A DNA stretch of 64,000 nucleotides, from NCBI GenBank assembly GCA_004078665.1, contig SCFO01000003.1, positions 62,001-126,000 of the forward strand, given 5' to 3'. Shown here piece by piece: positions 28,491 through 37,504 of the stretch. This DNA is from Halobacillus fulvus. GTDB taxonomy: Bacteria; Bacillota; Bacilli; Bacillales; Halobacillaceae. The notes beneath the pieces were generated by a model that was given only the letters and a program-made list of their open reading frames with translations, ran no database searches and was not told the DNA's origin. The stretch's first letter is position 1. The number at the start of each line of letters is the position of its first letter. The position numbers were made by a program, and so were the translations under genes.

Positions 28491-29493
28491 GTTGCAGCAC
28501 CTCCACTTCTTCTACTGTTGTTCGCAGGCTTTCGATTGCCTTCTCGATTTCCTGTACTTCGCCAGTTAATTCCATAACAAAAGTACCAAGTGGTTTGTCC
28601 TGAATGTAATCGATCTTCCCGTGAAGAATGTTGCCACGTATTTTAAAATTCTGAAGCAAGTCGGAAACGATTGATTCTCCAGCAGAACCACCGGTGAATT
28701 TCATATGTACAACCGTCCCGTTGGCCTCTTGTAACAGCTGATCCGGAATGTTGAAATCGATGACCGTCTGTATAAAACGCTTCGTCAAGTCGCTTTGCGG
28801 AGAAGCGAAAATGTCATACGTGTGTCCTTCTTCGACGATTCGTCCCTCTTCCATCACTGCACAGCGATCGCAAATCTCTTTGACGACTTCCATTTCATGC
28901 GTAATCAGCACAATGGTCAGCCCCAGCTCGCGGTTGATTTTCTTCAAAAGCTGAAGAATCGACTTTGTCGTGTTCGGATCGAGTGCTGAGGTCGCCTCAT
29001 CACACAAGAGCACCTTTGGATTATTGGCAAGAGCACGGGCAATACTGACTCTTTGCTTCTGTCCACCGCTAAGCTGGGCTGGGTATTGATCGGCCTTATC
29101 CGACAACCCGACAAGGTCCAACAGTTCAATCGCCCGTTTTCTTCTTTCCTGACGCCCAACTTTAGCAGCTTTCAAAGCGAACGCCACATTTTCCTGGACC
29201 GTTTTAGCCATGGCCAGGTGAAACCCTTGAAAGATCATGCCGATCGATTGACGAGCTGTCCTTAACTCCTTGGCTGAAAGAGATAAGAGATCGATTCCAT
29301 CAATCGAAACCTTCCCGCTCGTCGGACGCTCAAGGATATTCATACAGCGCAACAATGTGCTTTTTCCCGCACCACTATAGCCAACGATCCCGAATATTTC
29401 TCCCTTGTTCACTTCCAATGAAACGTGATCGACACCGACGACCTCGTGATCTTTTGATGCATAAACCTTACTAAGCTGCTCAATCGAAATCAT
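28450..29493 (-). CDS. metN: methionine ABC transporter ATPase MetN
   Basis: 347 residues. Walker A GYSGAGKSTLLRC, signature LSGGQKQRVSIARAL, Walker B VLLCDEATSAL and the H-loop LITHEM. The C-terminal 90 residues after about 250 are the NIL domain (VHMKFTGGSAGESIVSDLLQ), which binds methionine and inhibits transport. Start at 29493 has AAGGAGG; the longer ORF into the riboswitch leader is not translated. First gene of the operon. Confidence 0.96.
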   Translation of the reverse strand: MISIEQLSKVYASKDHEVVGVDHVSLEVNKGEIFGIVGYSGAGKSTLLRCMNILERPTSGKVSIDGIDLLSLSAKELRTARQSIGMIFQGFHLAMAKTVQENVAFALKAAKVGRQERRKRAIELLDLVGLSDKADQYPAQLSGGQKQRVSIARALANNPKVLLCDEATSALDPNTTKSILQLLKKINRELGLTIVLITHEMEVVKEICDRCAVMEEGRIVEEGHTYDIFASPQSDLTKRFIQTVIDFNIPDQLLQEANGTVVHMKFTGGSAGESIVSDLLQNFKIRGNILHGKIDYIQDKPLGTFVMELTGEVQEIEKAIESLRTTVEEVEVLQHDGFADHPIARAE

Positions 29494-29513
29494 CTTCTTG
29501 CCTCCTTTTCTCC

Positions 29514-29686
29514 ATAAAAAAACTCTCTTCCTCATCCGGAAGAGAGCTTCATATATCGACTATACGAACTCTTATCTTCCAGAATGAGTCATTCTGTAGG
29601 AATTAGCACCACTCCTTTGAAAAGGAAGGTTGCTGTGACGTCGACGGGCCTCTCCCTCAGTCACTCTCGATAAGATAATGGAATCA
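29514..29686 (-). promoter_or_regulatory. SAM-I riboswitch (S-box) leader of metNPQ
   Basis: On the minus strand from about 29682: TTATCGAGAG, GGGAGAGGCCC, CAGCAACC and GGTGCTAATTCC appear in the order and spacing of the S-box aptamer. The expression platform ends in an intrinsic terminator AAGCTCTCTTCC...GGAAGAGAG then seven T at 29514-29549, about 20 bases before the metN start. Binding of S-adenosylmethionine should favour termination, so the transporter is made when methionine is low. Confidence 0.95.
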
Positions 29687-29769
29687 TTAAACTATGGTTC
29701 AACACTTTACCGTAAACGAGTGGGGTTGTAAACAATATTTTAAATATTTTTTAAAAGAGCTTTTTCGTG

Positions 29770-29799
29770 TTGACAAAACGTGCAAGGCGAACGGATAAT
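29770..29799 (+). promoter_or_regulatory. sigma-A promoter of alcohol dehydrogenase gene
   Basis: TTGACA, 18-base spacer, GATAAT; 30 bases before the start codon. Confidence 0.6.
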
Positions 29800-29829
29800 A
29801 TCTCTCATATTATTTCGTGGGGTGAACGT

Positions 29830-30936
29830 ATGCAGAATGTAAATGTAAAAGGTGCTCCCTCGTTTTATCGATGCGAGCCCGGGATTTTGTCTCAATTACC
29901 AGATCTCGTCAACAATCAAATGTTCCAAAAAGCCGGACTTGTTCATGGTGAAAAGTCATGGGAGGCTGTCCGATCTTTTTTACCTGAATGGCCTTTTGAT
30001 GTGTCGTTTGAGAAATATAAAGGTGAATGTTCCTTGGAAGAAAACGAGCGCCTATGTGTACGATTCAGTAACGTTGATGTAGTTATCGGAGTCGGAGGCG
30101 GAAAAATTCTCGACCTGGCTAAAGCATGCGGAGACCGCTTGAACGTTCCTGTTATTTTGATTCCTACCCTTGCTTCAAATTGTGCGGCCTGGACACCGCT
30201 AAGCGTTTTTTACGACCAGGAAGGGAATTTCTTGAACTATGAGATTTTTCCAACCAACACATTCATGGTCTTAGTCGAACCGGATGTGCTTCTCCATGCA
30301 CCTGTGGAATTTTTGCGTGCAGGCATCGGCGATACGATCGCAAAATGGTATGAGGCTGACGTTTTGACAAGAGATCTTCCAGAAAAATCGATTCCACTTG
30401 AAATCGCTTTGTATGCGGCCAAACAGTGTCGTGATGTGCTTCTGGAAGAGGGGGATAGCGCTGTTGAATCTGCAAAAGAACGAACACTCAGTCCGGCTTT
30501 TACCCGTGCTGTTGAAACGATTATATTAGCTGGAGGAGTAGTTGGCGGATTCGGTGACCACTATGGCCGAGTATCCGGTGCCCACTCCATTCATAACGGC
30601 TTAACAAAAATCGATGGAACCCATAAACATCTGCATGGTGATAAAGTAGCTTATGGTATTCTTGTGCAGTTGGTACTGGAAGACCGCTTCGAGGAGATTG
30701 AGAACCTGCTTCCTTATTACAAAAAACTTGGCCTTCCTTATTCATTGGAAGCCTTATATGTGAAACCGACAGAAGCGAATATCCGAACGATCGCCCGTGA
30801 ATCTACTAAACCCGAGGAATCGATTCACTTCATGGGCGTTTCAAATCCTGAAGAAGTTTACAAAGCCATACATGCCCTTGAAGAACGCGCACATGGCGAC
30901 AAATATCTCGTTCCGGTGATGAGCTTCAGGAAGTAG
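29830..30936 (+). CDS. iron/zinc-type alcohol dehydrogenase (glycerol dehydrogenase-like)
   Basis: 368 residues of the type III alcohol dehydrogenase superfamily. NAD-binding GVGGGKILDLAKACG near residue 95, then the metal ligands: Asp in RAGIGDTIAKWYEAD, His in SGAHSIHNGL and His in HKHLHGDKVAYG. The order D, H, H matches glycerol and glycerol-1-phosphate dehydrogenases. Substrate is uncertain: sn-glycerol-1-phosphate dehydrogenases are a related subgroup. ATG at 29830 follows GGGGTGAA; the longer frame includes the promoter. Divergent from the metNPQ operon. A CG-rich short inverted repeat (GGGAC...GTCCC) follows without T-run. Confidence 0.82.
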   Translation: MQNVNVKGAPSFYRCEPGILSQLPDLVNNQMFQKAGLVHGEKSWEAVRSFLPEWPFDVSFEKYKGECSLEENERLCVRFSNVDVVIGVGGGKILDLAKACGDRLNVPVILIPTLASNCAAWTPLSVFYDQEGNFLNYEIFPTNTFMVLVEPDVLLHAPVEFLRAGIGDTIAKWYEADVLTRDLPEKSIPLEIALYAAKQCRDVLLEEGDSAVESAKERTLSPAFTRAVETIILAGGVVGGFGDHYGRVSGAHSIHNGLTKIDGTHKHLHGDKVAYGILVQLVLEDRFEEIENLLPYYKKLGLPYSLEALYVKPTEANIRTIARESTKPEESIHFMGVSNPEEVYKAIHALEERAHGDKYLVPVMSFRK

Positions 30937-31086
30937 GTGGGACAGTGAGAACCGTCCCCGATCGTCCCGCTCATCCAAGCCAGAACCCCAACTCTCCGAC
31001 CAAAATCAGAATCCCACCCTCCCGCATAAAAATTCTTCAATCAGGGTAATGAAAAAGATAAGATGTTTTGAAGTGGAGGGTGTTTT

Positions 31087-31560
31087 ATGCGGAAGATGAA
31101 CCGTGGAATGTTGACGGCGCTGGCCTCGATCGGGCTCGCGCAGGCGTTGAAGATTGTGACACATAAGCGTGCAGCAGGGAAGTGGGACTGGAAGCAGGTC
31201 GCCACGACAGGTGGAATGCCGAGCTCCCACTCAGCGGGAGTTGCCGCATTGACGACTTATATTGCTGCGAATAAAGGCTCGCGTCATACAGAAACAGCGT
31301 TGGCGACGGTTTTTGGTGTCATTGTGATGTATGATGCGCAAGGAATTCGTCGTCATACCGGAGAAATTGCCCAGCTTGTCAACGATTTGGAGGATAGCTT
31401 TGCAGCGTTGTCTGGTGATTTCCCAAGTTTTGAGTTTGTAGAGCGTGAGAAGGAATTGAAGGAACTCCTTGGTCACCAGCCTATTGAAGTGCTGGGGGGA
31501 GCGATCCTCGGTGGTACGCTTGGTTTTCTATCCGCTCAGTACGAAAATCGAGGCAAATAG
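31087..31560 (+). CDS. divergent PAP2-family membrane protein (YuiD/DUF212)
   Basis: 157 residues. TTGGMPSSHSAGVAALTTYI carries the PSSH variant of the PAP2 Ser-His motif, followed by VMYDAQGIRRHTGEIAQ, both hallmarks of DUF212. At least four hydrophobic segments. Phosphatase activity is presumed from fold but not established. GGAGGG is six to seven bases before the ATG. A terminator follows. Confidence 0.88.
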   Translation: MRKMNRGMLTALASIGLAQALKIVTHKRAAGKWDWKQVATTGGMPSSHSAGVAALTTYIAANKGSRHTETALATVFGVIVMYDAQGIRRHTGEIAQLVNDLEDSFAALSGDFPSFEFVEREKELKELLGHQPIEVLGGAILGGTLGFLSAQYENRGK

Positions 31561-31570
31561 ATGGATATTT

Positions 31571-31609
31571 ACGTGTGCGTCTTGTTTAAGGCGGGCACGT
31601 TTCTTTTTT
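31571..31609 (+). terminator. terminator of the DUF212 gene
   Basis: ACGTGTGCG/CGGGCACGT stem, one mismatch, then TTTCTTTTTT. Confidence 0.75.
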
Positions 31610-31697
31610 GGCTGAGGGATGCTACGATGAGGGAAAGTGTATAGTCCTTTACCTGGAGCAAAAGCTAAGAGTGGACTATGAAATGAAAGGTGATGGC

Positions 31698-33152
31698 ATG
31701 ACCTTTACAAATCGCAAGACACAAGCCGGATGGAACCTCGAGAACACCTATAAACAGCTGTCGGAATCCTTTTATTCGACAATTGATCCGAACCCTGTAG
31801 CCGATCCAGAGCTTGTTCTTTTGAATGAACCGCTGGCAAAAGAATTAGGCCTCGATCCTGCGTCTTTAAGTGAAGACGTCCTTGGCGGGAATGAAATGCC
31901 AGAAGGAGCCGCTTCGATTGCTCAAGCTTATGCGGGGCATCAGTTCGGCCATTTGACGATGCTTGGAGATGGCCGCGCGCTTATGATCGGCGAACAAATC
32001 ACACCTGCCGGGAAACGTGTCGACGTTCAATTGAAAGGTTCGGGCCGTACACCGTATTCCCGTGGCGGAGATGGGCGGGCGACGCTTGGACCGATGCTGA
32101 GGGAATACATCATGAGTGAAGCAATGCATCACCTAGGTATCCCGACAAGCAGAAGCCTCGCCGTCGTGACGACCGGGGAACAGGTGAGGAGAGAGACTGA
32201 ATGGCCAGGAGCGATTTTGACGCGTGTGGCATCCAGTCACCTGCGTGTCGGGACATTTCAATATGCGAGACAGCTCGGAGAAGAGGCGGTGAAACAGCTG
32301 GCCGATTATGCCATCGACCGTCATTTTCCGGAAGTGAACGAGTCCAATGACCGATACATCACTTTTTTTGAAAAAGTGGTGGAGCGACAGGCGGAGCTTA
32401 TTGCGAAATGGCAGTTGACGGGCTTTATACATGGCGTCATGAACACGGACAACATGACGATCAGCGGTGAAACGATCGACTATGGGCCGTGCGCCTTTAT
32501 GGATACGTATGATCCGAAAACAGTGTTCAGCTCGATTGATACGCAAGGGCGGTATTCCTATGGCAACCAGCCGGGAATTGGAGAATGGAACTTAGCTCGC
32601 TTGGCTGAAGCTTTGCTTCCGTTATTCGCTGACGATCAGGAGGAAGCGGTGAAAAAAGCCGAACACTCCTTATCCAAATTTGCGAAGGAATACAAGAAGC
32701 ATTGGCTTTCAGGAATGAGATCCAAGCTCGGGTTGTTCGGAGAAGAAGCGCAGGATGAGCCGATCATCGAAGACTTGCTTGGAATTATGGAAAAGCACGA
32801 AGCGGACTTCACGAACACATTCCGTCAGCTGACATTGGGGAATAAGACCGAAATGGACGGTCGTGTTGATTTTGATCAATGGAGAAAGCAGTGGGAAATC
32901 CGACTGGAACGTCAGCAACAAAGCGAACAGGAAATCGAGAAGCTGATGCGCCGTTCGAACCCGTCGATTATTCCAAGAAACCACCGGGTAGAAGAAGCGC
33001 TGGAAGCGGCTGTTAGCAAAGAGGATATGAAGGGAGTAAGAGAATTGCTGGCCGTGCTGGCTGACCCTTACGCCTACACCCCTGAACAGGAGCCTTATAC
33101 AAAGTTGCCCGAACCGACCGGGACCCCATACCGAACGTTCTGCGGAACATGA
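31698..33152 (+). CDS. selO: SelO-type protein adenylyltransferase (YdiU)
   Basis: 484 residues. Core [37 protein letters not shown] and [18 protein letters not shown] are the SelO pseudokinase signatures; [20 protein letters not shown] holds the catalytic/metal Asn-Asp, and the protein ends TFCGT with the conserved Cys near the C-terminus where eukaryotic SelO has selenocysteine. SelO transfers AMP to Ser/Thr/Tyr of target proteins in redox regulation. ATG at 31698 with AAAGGTG upstream is preferred to earlier in-frame starts. Shares a terminator with the CAP gene. Confidence 0.92.
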   Translation: MTFTNRKTQAGWNLENTYKQLSESFYSTIDPNPVADPELVLLNEPLAKELGLDPASLSEDVLGGNEMPEGAASIAQAYAGHQFGHLTMLGDGRALMIGEQITPAGKRVDVQLKGSGRTPYSRGGDGRATLGPMLREYIMSEAMHHLGIPTSRSLAVVTTGEQVRRETEWPGAILTRVASSHLRVGTFQYARQLGEEAVKQLADYAIDRHFPEVNESNDRYITFFEKVVERQAELIAKWQLTGFIHGVMNTDNMTISGETIDYGPCAFMDTYDPKTVFSSIDTQGRYSYGNQPGIGEWNLARLAEALLPLFADDQEEAVKKAEHSLSKFAKEYKKHWLSGMRSKLGLFGEEAQDEPIIEDLLGIMEKHEADFTNTFRQLTLGNKTEMDGRVDFDQWRKQWEIRLERQQQSEQEIEKLMRRSNPSIIPRNHRVEEALEAAVSKEDMKGVRELLAVLADPYAYTPEQEPYTKLPEPTGTPYRTFCGT

Positions 33153-33163
33153 GGAATCTGGAT

Positions 33164-33198
33164 AAAAAAAGCCAGCGGATCAATTTCCGCTGGCTTTT
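33164..33198. terminator. bidirectional terminator
   Basis: AAAAGCCAGCGGA/TCCGCTGGCTTTT between selO and the convergent CAP gene. Confidence 0.9.
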
Positions 33199-33204
33199 GC
33201 TTGT

Positions 33205-34017
33205 TTATTTTCCAATGAACATTTGGGTCCAGTAGTTACCGTTCTCAGCATGGCCGACTCCGATATGTGTGAAGTTCGGGTTCATGATGTTCTTGCGGTG
33301 CCCCTCACTATTCATCCATCCATTGACGACCTGCTCAGGAGATGTCTGTCCCATCGCAATATTTTCGCCGGCAGTACGGTAGTCGATGCCGTAAGCTTTC
33401 ATCATATCGAATGGCGATCCGTAGTTCGGGCTGTTGTGAGAAAAGTAGTTATTGTTTTGCATATCCAGTGATTTATCTTTGGCTACAACACTCAGCTCAG
33501 GATCTAGCTCAAGCGGTGCAAGCCCTTGCTTCGCGCGCTCTGCATTCGTTAACTCTACGACTTTTTGTTCAAAAGCTGAGACGTCAGAAGAAACAGCCTC
33601 CTCATTACTTTTATCTTCTGTCACCACTTGCTGAGATTCTTCTGCAGACTGCTGAGTTTCTTGAGGTTGAGCTTCAGCAGGTTGTTGAGCTTCTTGCGCA
33701 GGTGCCTGCTCGACAGGTTGTGCTGCTTTCTCATCTGCCTTTTGCTCTGACTGCTGTTCATCAGGCTGATTGACGACCGGAGCAGGCTTGCCTGGCTGTG
33801 CTTGGAACTGCTCTAATAGGGAATTTATATCAAGCTGTTGAAAGTTTTGACTTTTCAAAGCTTCTTTATTTTGATCCAGCCACTCTAGCACACTATGGAT
33901 ATTTTTTTGTTCAATTTTGACCGACTGGCTATCCTCAGTTGCAGCGAATGCAGCCGCAGGTGCGGTCAGTACAGATAGGGCGAGTGCTCCTGAAATCATT
34001 AGTGTTTTGAATTTCAT
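33205..34017 (-). CDS. secreted CAP/SCP-domain protein (YkwD-like)
   Basis: 270 residues. Signal peptide ending near APAAAFA, then a linker of about 70 residues dominated by Gln, Ala, Pro and Glu (QQPAEAQPQETQQSAEE style), then a C-terminal CAP domain from about residue 145: VELTNAERAKQGLAPL, YFSHNSPNYGSPFDMM, AGENIAMGQ and GHRKNIMNPNFTHIGVG with the conserved His and Glu. B. subtilis YkwD and YlbC have this layout; exact function is unknown. AAGGAGG precedes the ATG. Confidence 0.9.
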   Translation of the reverse strand: MKFKTLMISGALALSVLTAPAAAFAATEDSQSVKIEQKNIHSVLEWLDQNKEALKSQNFQQLDINSLLEQFQAQPGKPAPVVNQPDEQQSEQKADEKAAQPVEQAPAQEAQQPAEAQPQETQQSAEESQQVVTEDKSNEEAVSSDVSAFEQKVVELTNAERAKQGLAPLELDPELSVVAKDKSLDMQNNNYFSHNSPNYGSPFDMMKAYGIDYRTAGENIAMGQTSPEQVVNGWMNSEGHRKNIMNPNFTHIGVGHAENGNYWTQMFIGK

Positions 34018-34419
34018 GGTGAAAATCCTCCTTGATCTGATTTTTCTTACACGTTCATCCTACCACCTGTTTTTTGTAATATTTTTGGATAAAAATAGAA
34101 AGGATGTGAAAATAGTTTAGAAGATTGGAGGTGATTGCAGCATTATGATTTTCTAGTGGAATAAAAGCTTGGTAAATATGAATTTTCCATAAAAACCTAT
34201 TGGTTCAATATAATGGGTTGTGAGGAGAGGAGGACTCGTAAAAGGATAGGATTACCATAAAAATAGGGTTGACACGTTGACGATAATCGACTGAATTTTA
34301 CAATTATGACGAAGGAGTTACAAATATTAGAGAATGATGAAGTTGACAGAATAGTCTTCGCTTGATAGGTTAAGTAAAATTCATAACGGATAGTCCATGT
34401 GAAATAAGGAGAGAAAAAA
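34018..34419. other. divergent promoter region
   Basis: About 400 A+T-rich bases between the CAP gene and the homocysteine methyltransferase gene. Contains TTGACG with TACAAT at about 34280-34305 and another TTGACA near 34344; the SAM riboswitch pattern is absent. No further gene seen. Confidence 0.45.
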
Positions 34420-35349
34420 ATGAATCCGATACAATCTACTCTAGAAAACTATAAAACTATCATCCTTGATGGAGCCCTCGCGACAGAATTAGAAACGCAC
34501 GGTTGTGATCTCGATGATCCACTCTGGTCTGCGCGCGTTTTGATAGAGCAACCTGAATTGATTCAAAAGATACATAAAGAATACTTCGAAAAGGGAGCAG
34601 ACGTTGCGATTACCGCGAGCTATCAAGCGACAGTGGAAGGCTTTGCTTCACGCGGTATAAGGGAGGAGGAAGCTCTGACGTTAATCAGGAAGACGGTGTC
34701 CTTAGCCAAGCAGGCGCGGGATGACTACTGGGTTGAACATGAATCTTCAGCGAGGCCAAAGCCACTCGTGGCGGGATCCGTCGGCCCTTATGGCGCCTAT
34801 CTTGCAGATGGGTCGGAGTACACGGGCCATTACGAGATGACACAGGAAGAGCTGAAAGCCTTCCATCGCCCTCGTATCGAAGCGTTAATAGAAGCAGGCG
34901 CTGACTTACTAGCCATCGAGACGATTCCTTCTTTTCAGGAAGCACAAGGATTATCTGAGCTGTTAAAAGAATATCCGGGGACGTATGCGTGGATATCTTT
35001 TACGTTGAAAAATGGACAGGAAATCAGTGATGGTACTGGGCTGAAAGAAGTAGCCGAAACTCTAGAAAAGATTGAGCAAATTGCAGCGATTGGAATCAAT
35101 TGTTCACCTGCTGAATACGCGACAGAAGCGGTGAAGGTTCTCCATCAGCATACAGATAAGCCGATCGTGATTTATCCAAACTTTGGCGAAACCTATAACG
35201 CGGAGACAAATACATGGTCTGGTGAAAGCACGGCTACGAACTTCGATCAATTATCTGAGCTTTGGTATCAATCAGGGGCAAGGGTAATCGGGGGATGCTG
35301 CCGGACGACCCCGGAGCAAATCAAGGCTCTTTCTCTTAAATGGAGATGA
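34420..35349 (+). CDS. mmuM: homocysteine S-methyltransferase (MmuM-like)
   Basis: 309 residues of the Hcy-binding/betaine-homocysteine methyltransferase fold. LDGALATELETHGCDLDDPLWSA at the N-terminus, VAGSVGPYGAYLADGSEYTG mid-protein, and the zinc Cys in GINCSPAEY and VIGGCCRTTPEQI. Uses S-methylmethionine (or SAM) to methylate homocysteine to methionine. It is the second methionine-related unit of the window, about 5 kb from metNPQ, but is not preceded by an S-box. ATG follows AAGGAG. Confidence 0.92.
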   Translation: MNPIQSTLENYKTIILDGALATELETHGCDLDDPLWSARVLIEQPELIQKIHKEYFEKGADVAITASYQATVEGFASRGIREEEALTLIRKTVSLAKQARDDYWVEHESSARPKPLVAGSVGPYGAYLADGSEYTGHYEMTQEELKAFHRPRIEALIEAGADLLAIETIPSFQEAQGLSELLKEYPGTYAWISFTLKNGQEISDGTGLKEVAETLEKIEQIAAIGINCSPAEYATEAVKVLHQHTDKPIVIYPNFGETYNAETNTWSGESTATNFDQLSELWYQSGARVIGGCCRTTPEQIKALSLKWR

Positions 35350-35382
35350 AGCGGGAATCAATCATCCCGCTTCACAACGGAC

Positions 35383-36180
35383 TTAATGCTTCAGCCACTC
35401 CAATTCTTCACGTATCTTTTTCCAGGCTTCCGTAGAGGTATCGGTCAGCATAAAGTGTTCCGCTTCGGAAAGCTCGATGTATTTAATGAAGTCTCCGATA
35501 TTTTCAGCCATTTGAAAATAATAGTCGCTGATTCCAATTGGGACGTGGACATCCAGAGAGCCATGAACAATCAATTGATTGACTCCGAGAGGCAGCATCT
35601 CAATCGGTGACGCCTCTTTGAACCGCTCCTGGACTTGATCAGGACTTCCGCCGAGAAGTTCCTGCACAGGGTTGTTCGCTTCAAGCTGTAACATATCGTC
35701 TCGAAAATGGTGAACCCTGTACATTTTTTCAAGATCGCTGACTCCGGCAAGACATACCGCTGTCGAAATCGGTAACGGAGTGTCAGATGTATGAAGGGGG
35801 CTGTCCGTTCTCAGGCGATGACGTGCAGCCAGCCATAAAGCCAAATGACCTCCTGCGGAATGGCCGATCGTGATCACGTTTTCCAAATTCAGAGGGTGAG
35901 ATTGTGAAAGGGTCTTAACATAATCCGCAGCCTCCGCTACATCTGTAAAAGTACCCGGCCATCCCCCGCCTTCCTGACCAATACGTCGGTATTCAATGTT
36001 CCACGTTGCCCATCCGTGCTGAGTCAAATCCTCTGCCACGTCGTGCATCAAGTCTAATTGAAAGGGTTCACGCCAAAAACCGCCGTGAATGACGATCGCT
36101 ACAGGAAAGGGGCCATCTCCTTTAGGCAATCGCAGTTCCCCAAACTGTTGTTCAAGTGTTCCGTAATCCATTTTTCGCAT
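35383..36180 (-). CDS. alpha/beta hydrolase, arylformamidase/acetylesterase-like
   Basis: 265 residues. HGGFW (oxyanion hole, near residue 33), nucleophile in IGHSAGGHLALW, Asp in VHGSLDVHVP and His in EAEHFML complete the triad. The HGGxW and GHSAGG pair occurs in kynurenine formamidase-like and small-ester hydrolases; no tryptophan-catabolism gene is nearby, so substrate is open. AGGAGG precedes the ATG. A 47-residue gene lies 33 bases upstream on the same strand, probably in one operon. Confidence 0.85.
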   Translation of the reverse strand: MRKMDYGTLEQQFGELRLPKGDGPFPVAIVIHGGFWREPFQLDLMHDVAEDLTQHGWATWNIEYRRIGQEGGGWPGTFTDVAEAADYVKTLSQSHPLNLENVITIGHSAGGHLALWLAARHRLRTDSPLHTSDTPLPISTAVCLAGVSDLEKMYRVHHFRDDMLQLEANNPVQELLGGSPDQVQERFKEASPIEMLPLGVNQLIVHGSLDVHVPIGISDYYFQMAENIGDFIKYIELSEAEHFMLTDTSTEAWKKIREELEWLKH

Positions 36181-36213
36181 GCTTTGCCTCCTATGAAATG
36201 GCTTTGGTAAAGC

Positions 36214-36357
36214 TTAAAGTTGTCCTGTTTTTCGTGATTTCCTTTCTATTCTAACAAAAAACCTGTTCAAGGTACGGATGCATGTATCCGGCATGATCGT
36301 GCAATACTGACTATTCATCGGTTGATTCATTTCTCTTGCCTGCTGGTAATATTTCAT
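36214..36357 (-). CDS. 47-residue basic protein upstream of hydrolase
   Basis: Small gene found on the minus strand. GAGGAGG is six bases before the ATG. The protein begins MKYYQQAREMNQPMNSQYCT, contains two Cys and ends with a basic stretch (RIERKSRKTGQL); no membrane segment. Thirty-three bases separate its stop from the alpha/beta hydrolase start, so they are likely cotranscribed. I recognise no family. Confidence 0.6.
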   Translation of the reverse strand: MKYYQQAREMNQPMNSQYCTIMPDTCIRTLNRFFVRIERKSRKTGQL

Positions 36358-36475
36358 GGAATACGCCTCCTCATCTTGCATCCTTACAACCTATTAAAAA
36401 AAATGGCCCATGTTTGGGCGTGGAGGTTTATCCTGATCGAGTTATGTGAAAAGTAGCTGTATAGAGGTGAGAGTT

Positions 36476-36916
36476 ATGGAGAAAACGTACAAGGATAAAT
36501 TAAAGAATCTTGATCCGAGAAAAGCGATCGAGCAGGGACGTGCTTATTTTTCAGAAAAGGAATTAGGAAAAAAGCTCCGGAATTACGGAGGTAAAATCGG
36601 AACGAAAATTCTCTATTACAGTCTTTTGCTTTACTATGCATTTAAGAGCCCTCAAACTCCAAAGAAAGCTAAGCTTACGATTGCGGGTGCTTTGGGGTAT
36701 TTGATTTTGCCGACTGATCTCATTCCAGATTTCATTCCAGTCGTCGGGTTTGCAGATGATGCTTCGGTCATTATCTATGCAGTCTATCAGGTGATCAGTC
36801 ATATTGATGAGACAGTTAAAGAGCAGGCGCGAGCCCAATTAACAAAACGGTTCGGTGAGTTTGTGGATGACGAGAAGCTGGAAAAAGCAGAAGAAGATCT
36901 TGAAGAAAAAAGATGA
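36476..36916 (+). CDS. DUF1232 (YkvA-like) membrane protein
   Basis: 146 residues. Conserved DUF1232 core KAKLTIAGALGYLILPTDLIPDFIPVVGFADDASVI, a membrane-associated helix hairpin, flanked by charged helices. ATG at 36476 has GAGGTGA upstream. Function unknown. A long perfect terminator begins inside the 3' end of the gene. Confidence 0.85.
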   Translation: MEKTYKDKLKNLDPRKAIEQGRAYFSEKELGKKLRNYGGKIGTKILYYSLLLYYAFKSPQTPKKAKLTIAGALGYLILPTDLIPDFIPVVGFADDASVIIYAVYQVISHIDETVKEQARAQLTKRFGEFVDDEKLEKAEEDLEEKR

Positions 36917-36953
36917 ACCTGAGTTCTCATACGTCTCAGGTTCATCTTTTTTT
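36906..36953 (+). terminator. terminator of DUF1232 gene
   Basis: AAAAAAGATGAACCTGAG and CTCAGGTTCATCTTTTTT, 18 perfect pairs. Confidence 0.95.
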
Positions 36954-37504
36954 ACCTCATAAGTTTGAAAGCTTCGCTGTCGACTTAATCGCTAAAGAGG
37001 GAAAGGTAAAGAATAGAGAATGATGTATAGCCCATTTAATATTTCGGTATATTGGAAGAAGTAGGTATGGTACTTGTGACTTTGCTTGATCGTTAAACTT
37101 AAGAGAACTCATCATTCCATAAAGTTGGTTCCCGCTTCCTATTTAATTATTCCTAAAAAGTATATGCGAAATCTTGACAGCCATTTCCTTTTGGAAGATT
37201 ATAGGTATAAAGAAGATTAAGAATTCAAACCTTCTGAAAAATGGGAGCGCCTACATTATTTTTATGTGTTTTTCACTTTAAAAATAATGACTTTTAGTAT
37301 AAAATGTGAGTTGTTGCCGGATTCCGACCTATTTGAAGGTCTGTGAGGGCACATAGTACATCCTCAAAGGAAAACGATATCATACCTCTGGTTTTCCCTT
37401 GTATCCTTTGATTCTCTCCTAAATCTTCTGATTTTTCAGTTTTGAAAACGGTTGATTTAGATTGAATAGCAAAAATGCATAAAAATACTAAGGAGGGTCT
37501 AATT
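36954..37504. other. long leader region of TRAP operon
   Basis: About 550 bases. TTGACA at 37174 with GATTAT 17 bases later, and a second TATAAA at 37298, are candidate promoters; the message from either would have a leader of 200-300 bases. No riboswitch class that I know is recognisable. Minus-strand frames here lack ribosome sites. Confidence 0.45.

Noticed and set aside
34018-34419. S-box upstream of the homocysteine methyltransferase gene
   Set aside because: None of the conserved aptamer segments (GAGGG, GGCCC, GCAACC, GGTGCTAATTCC) is present.
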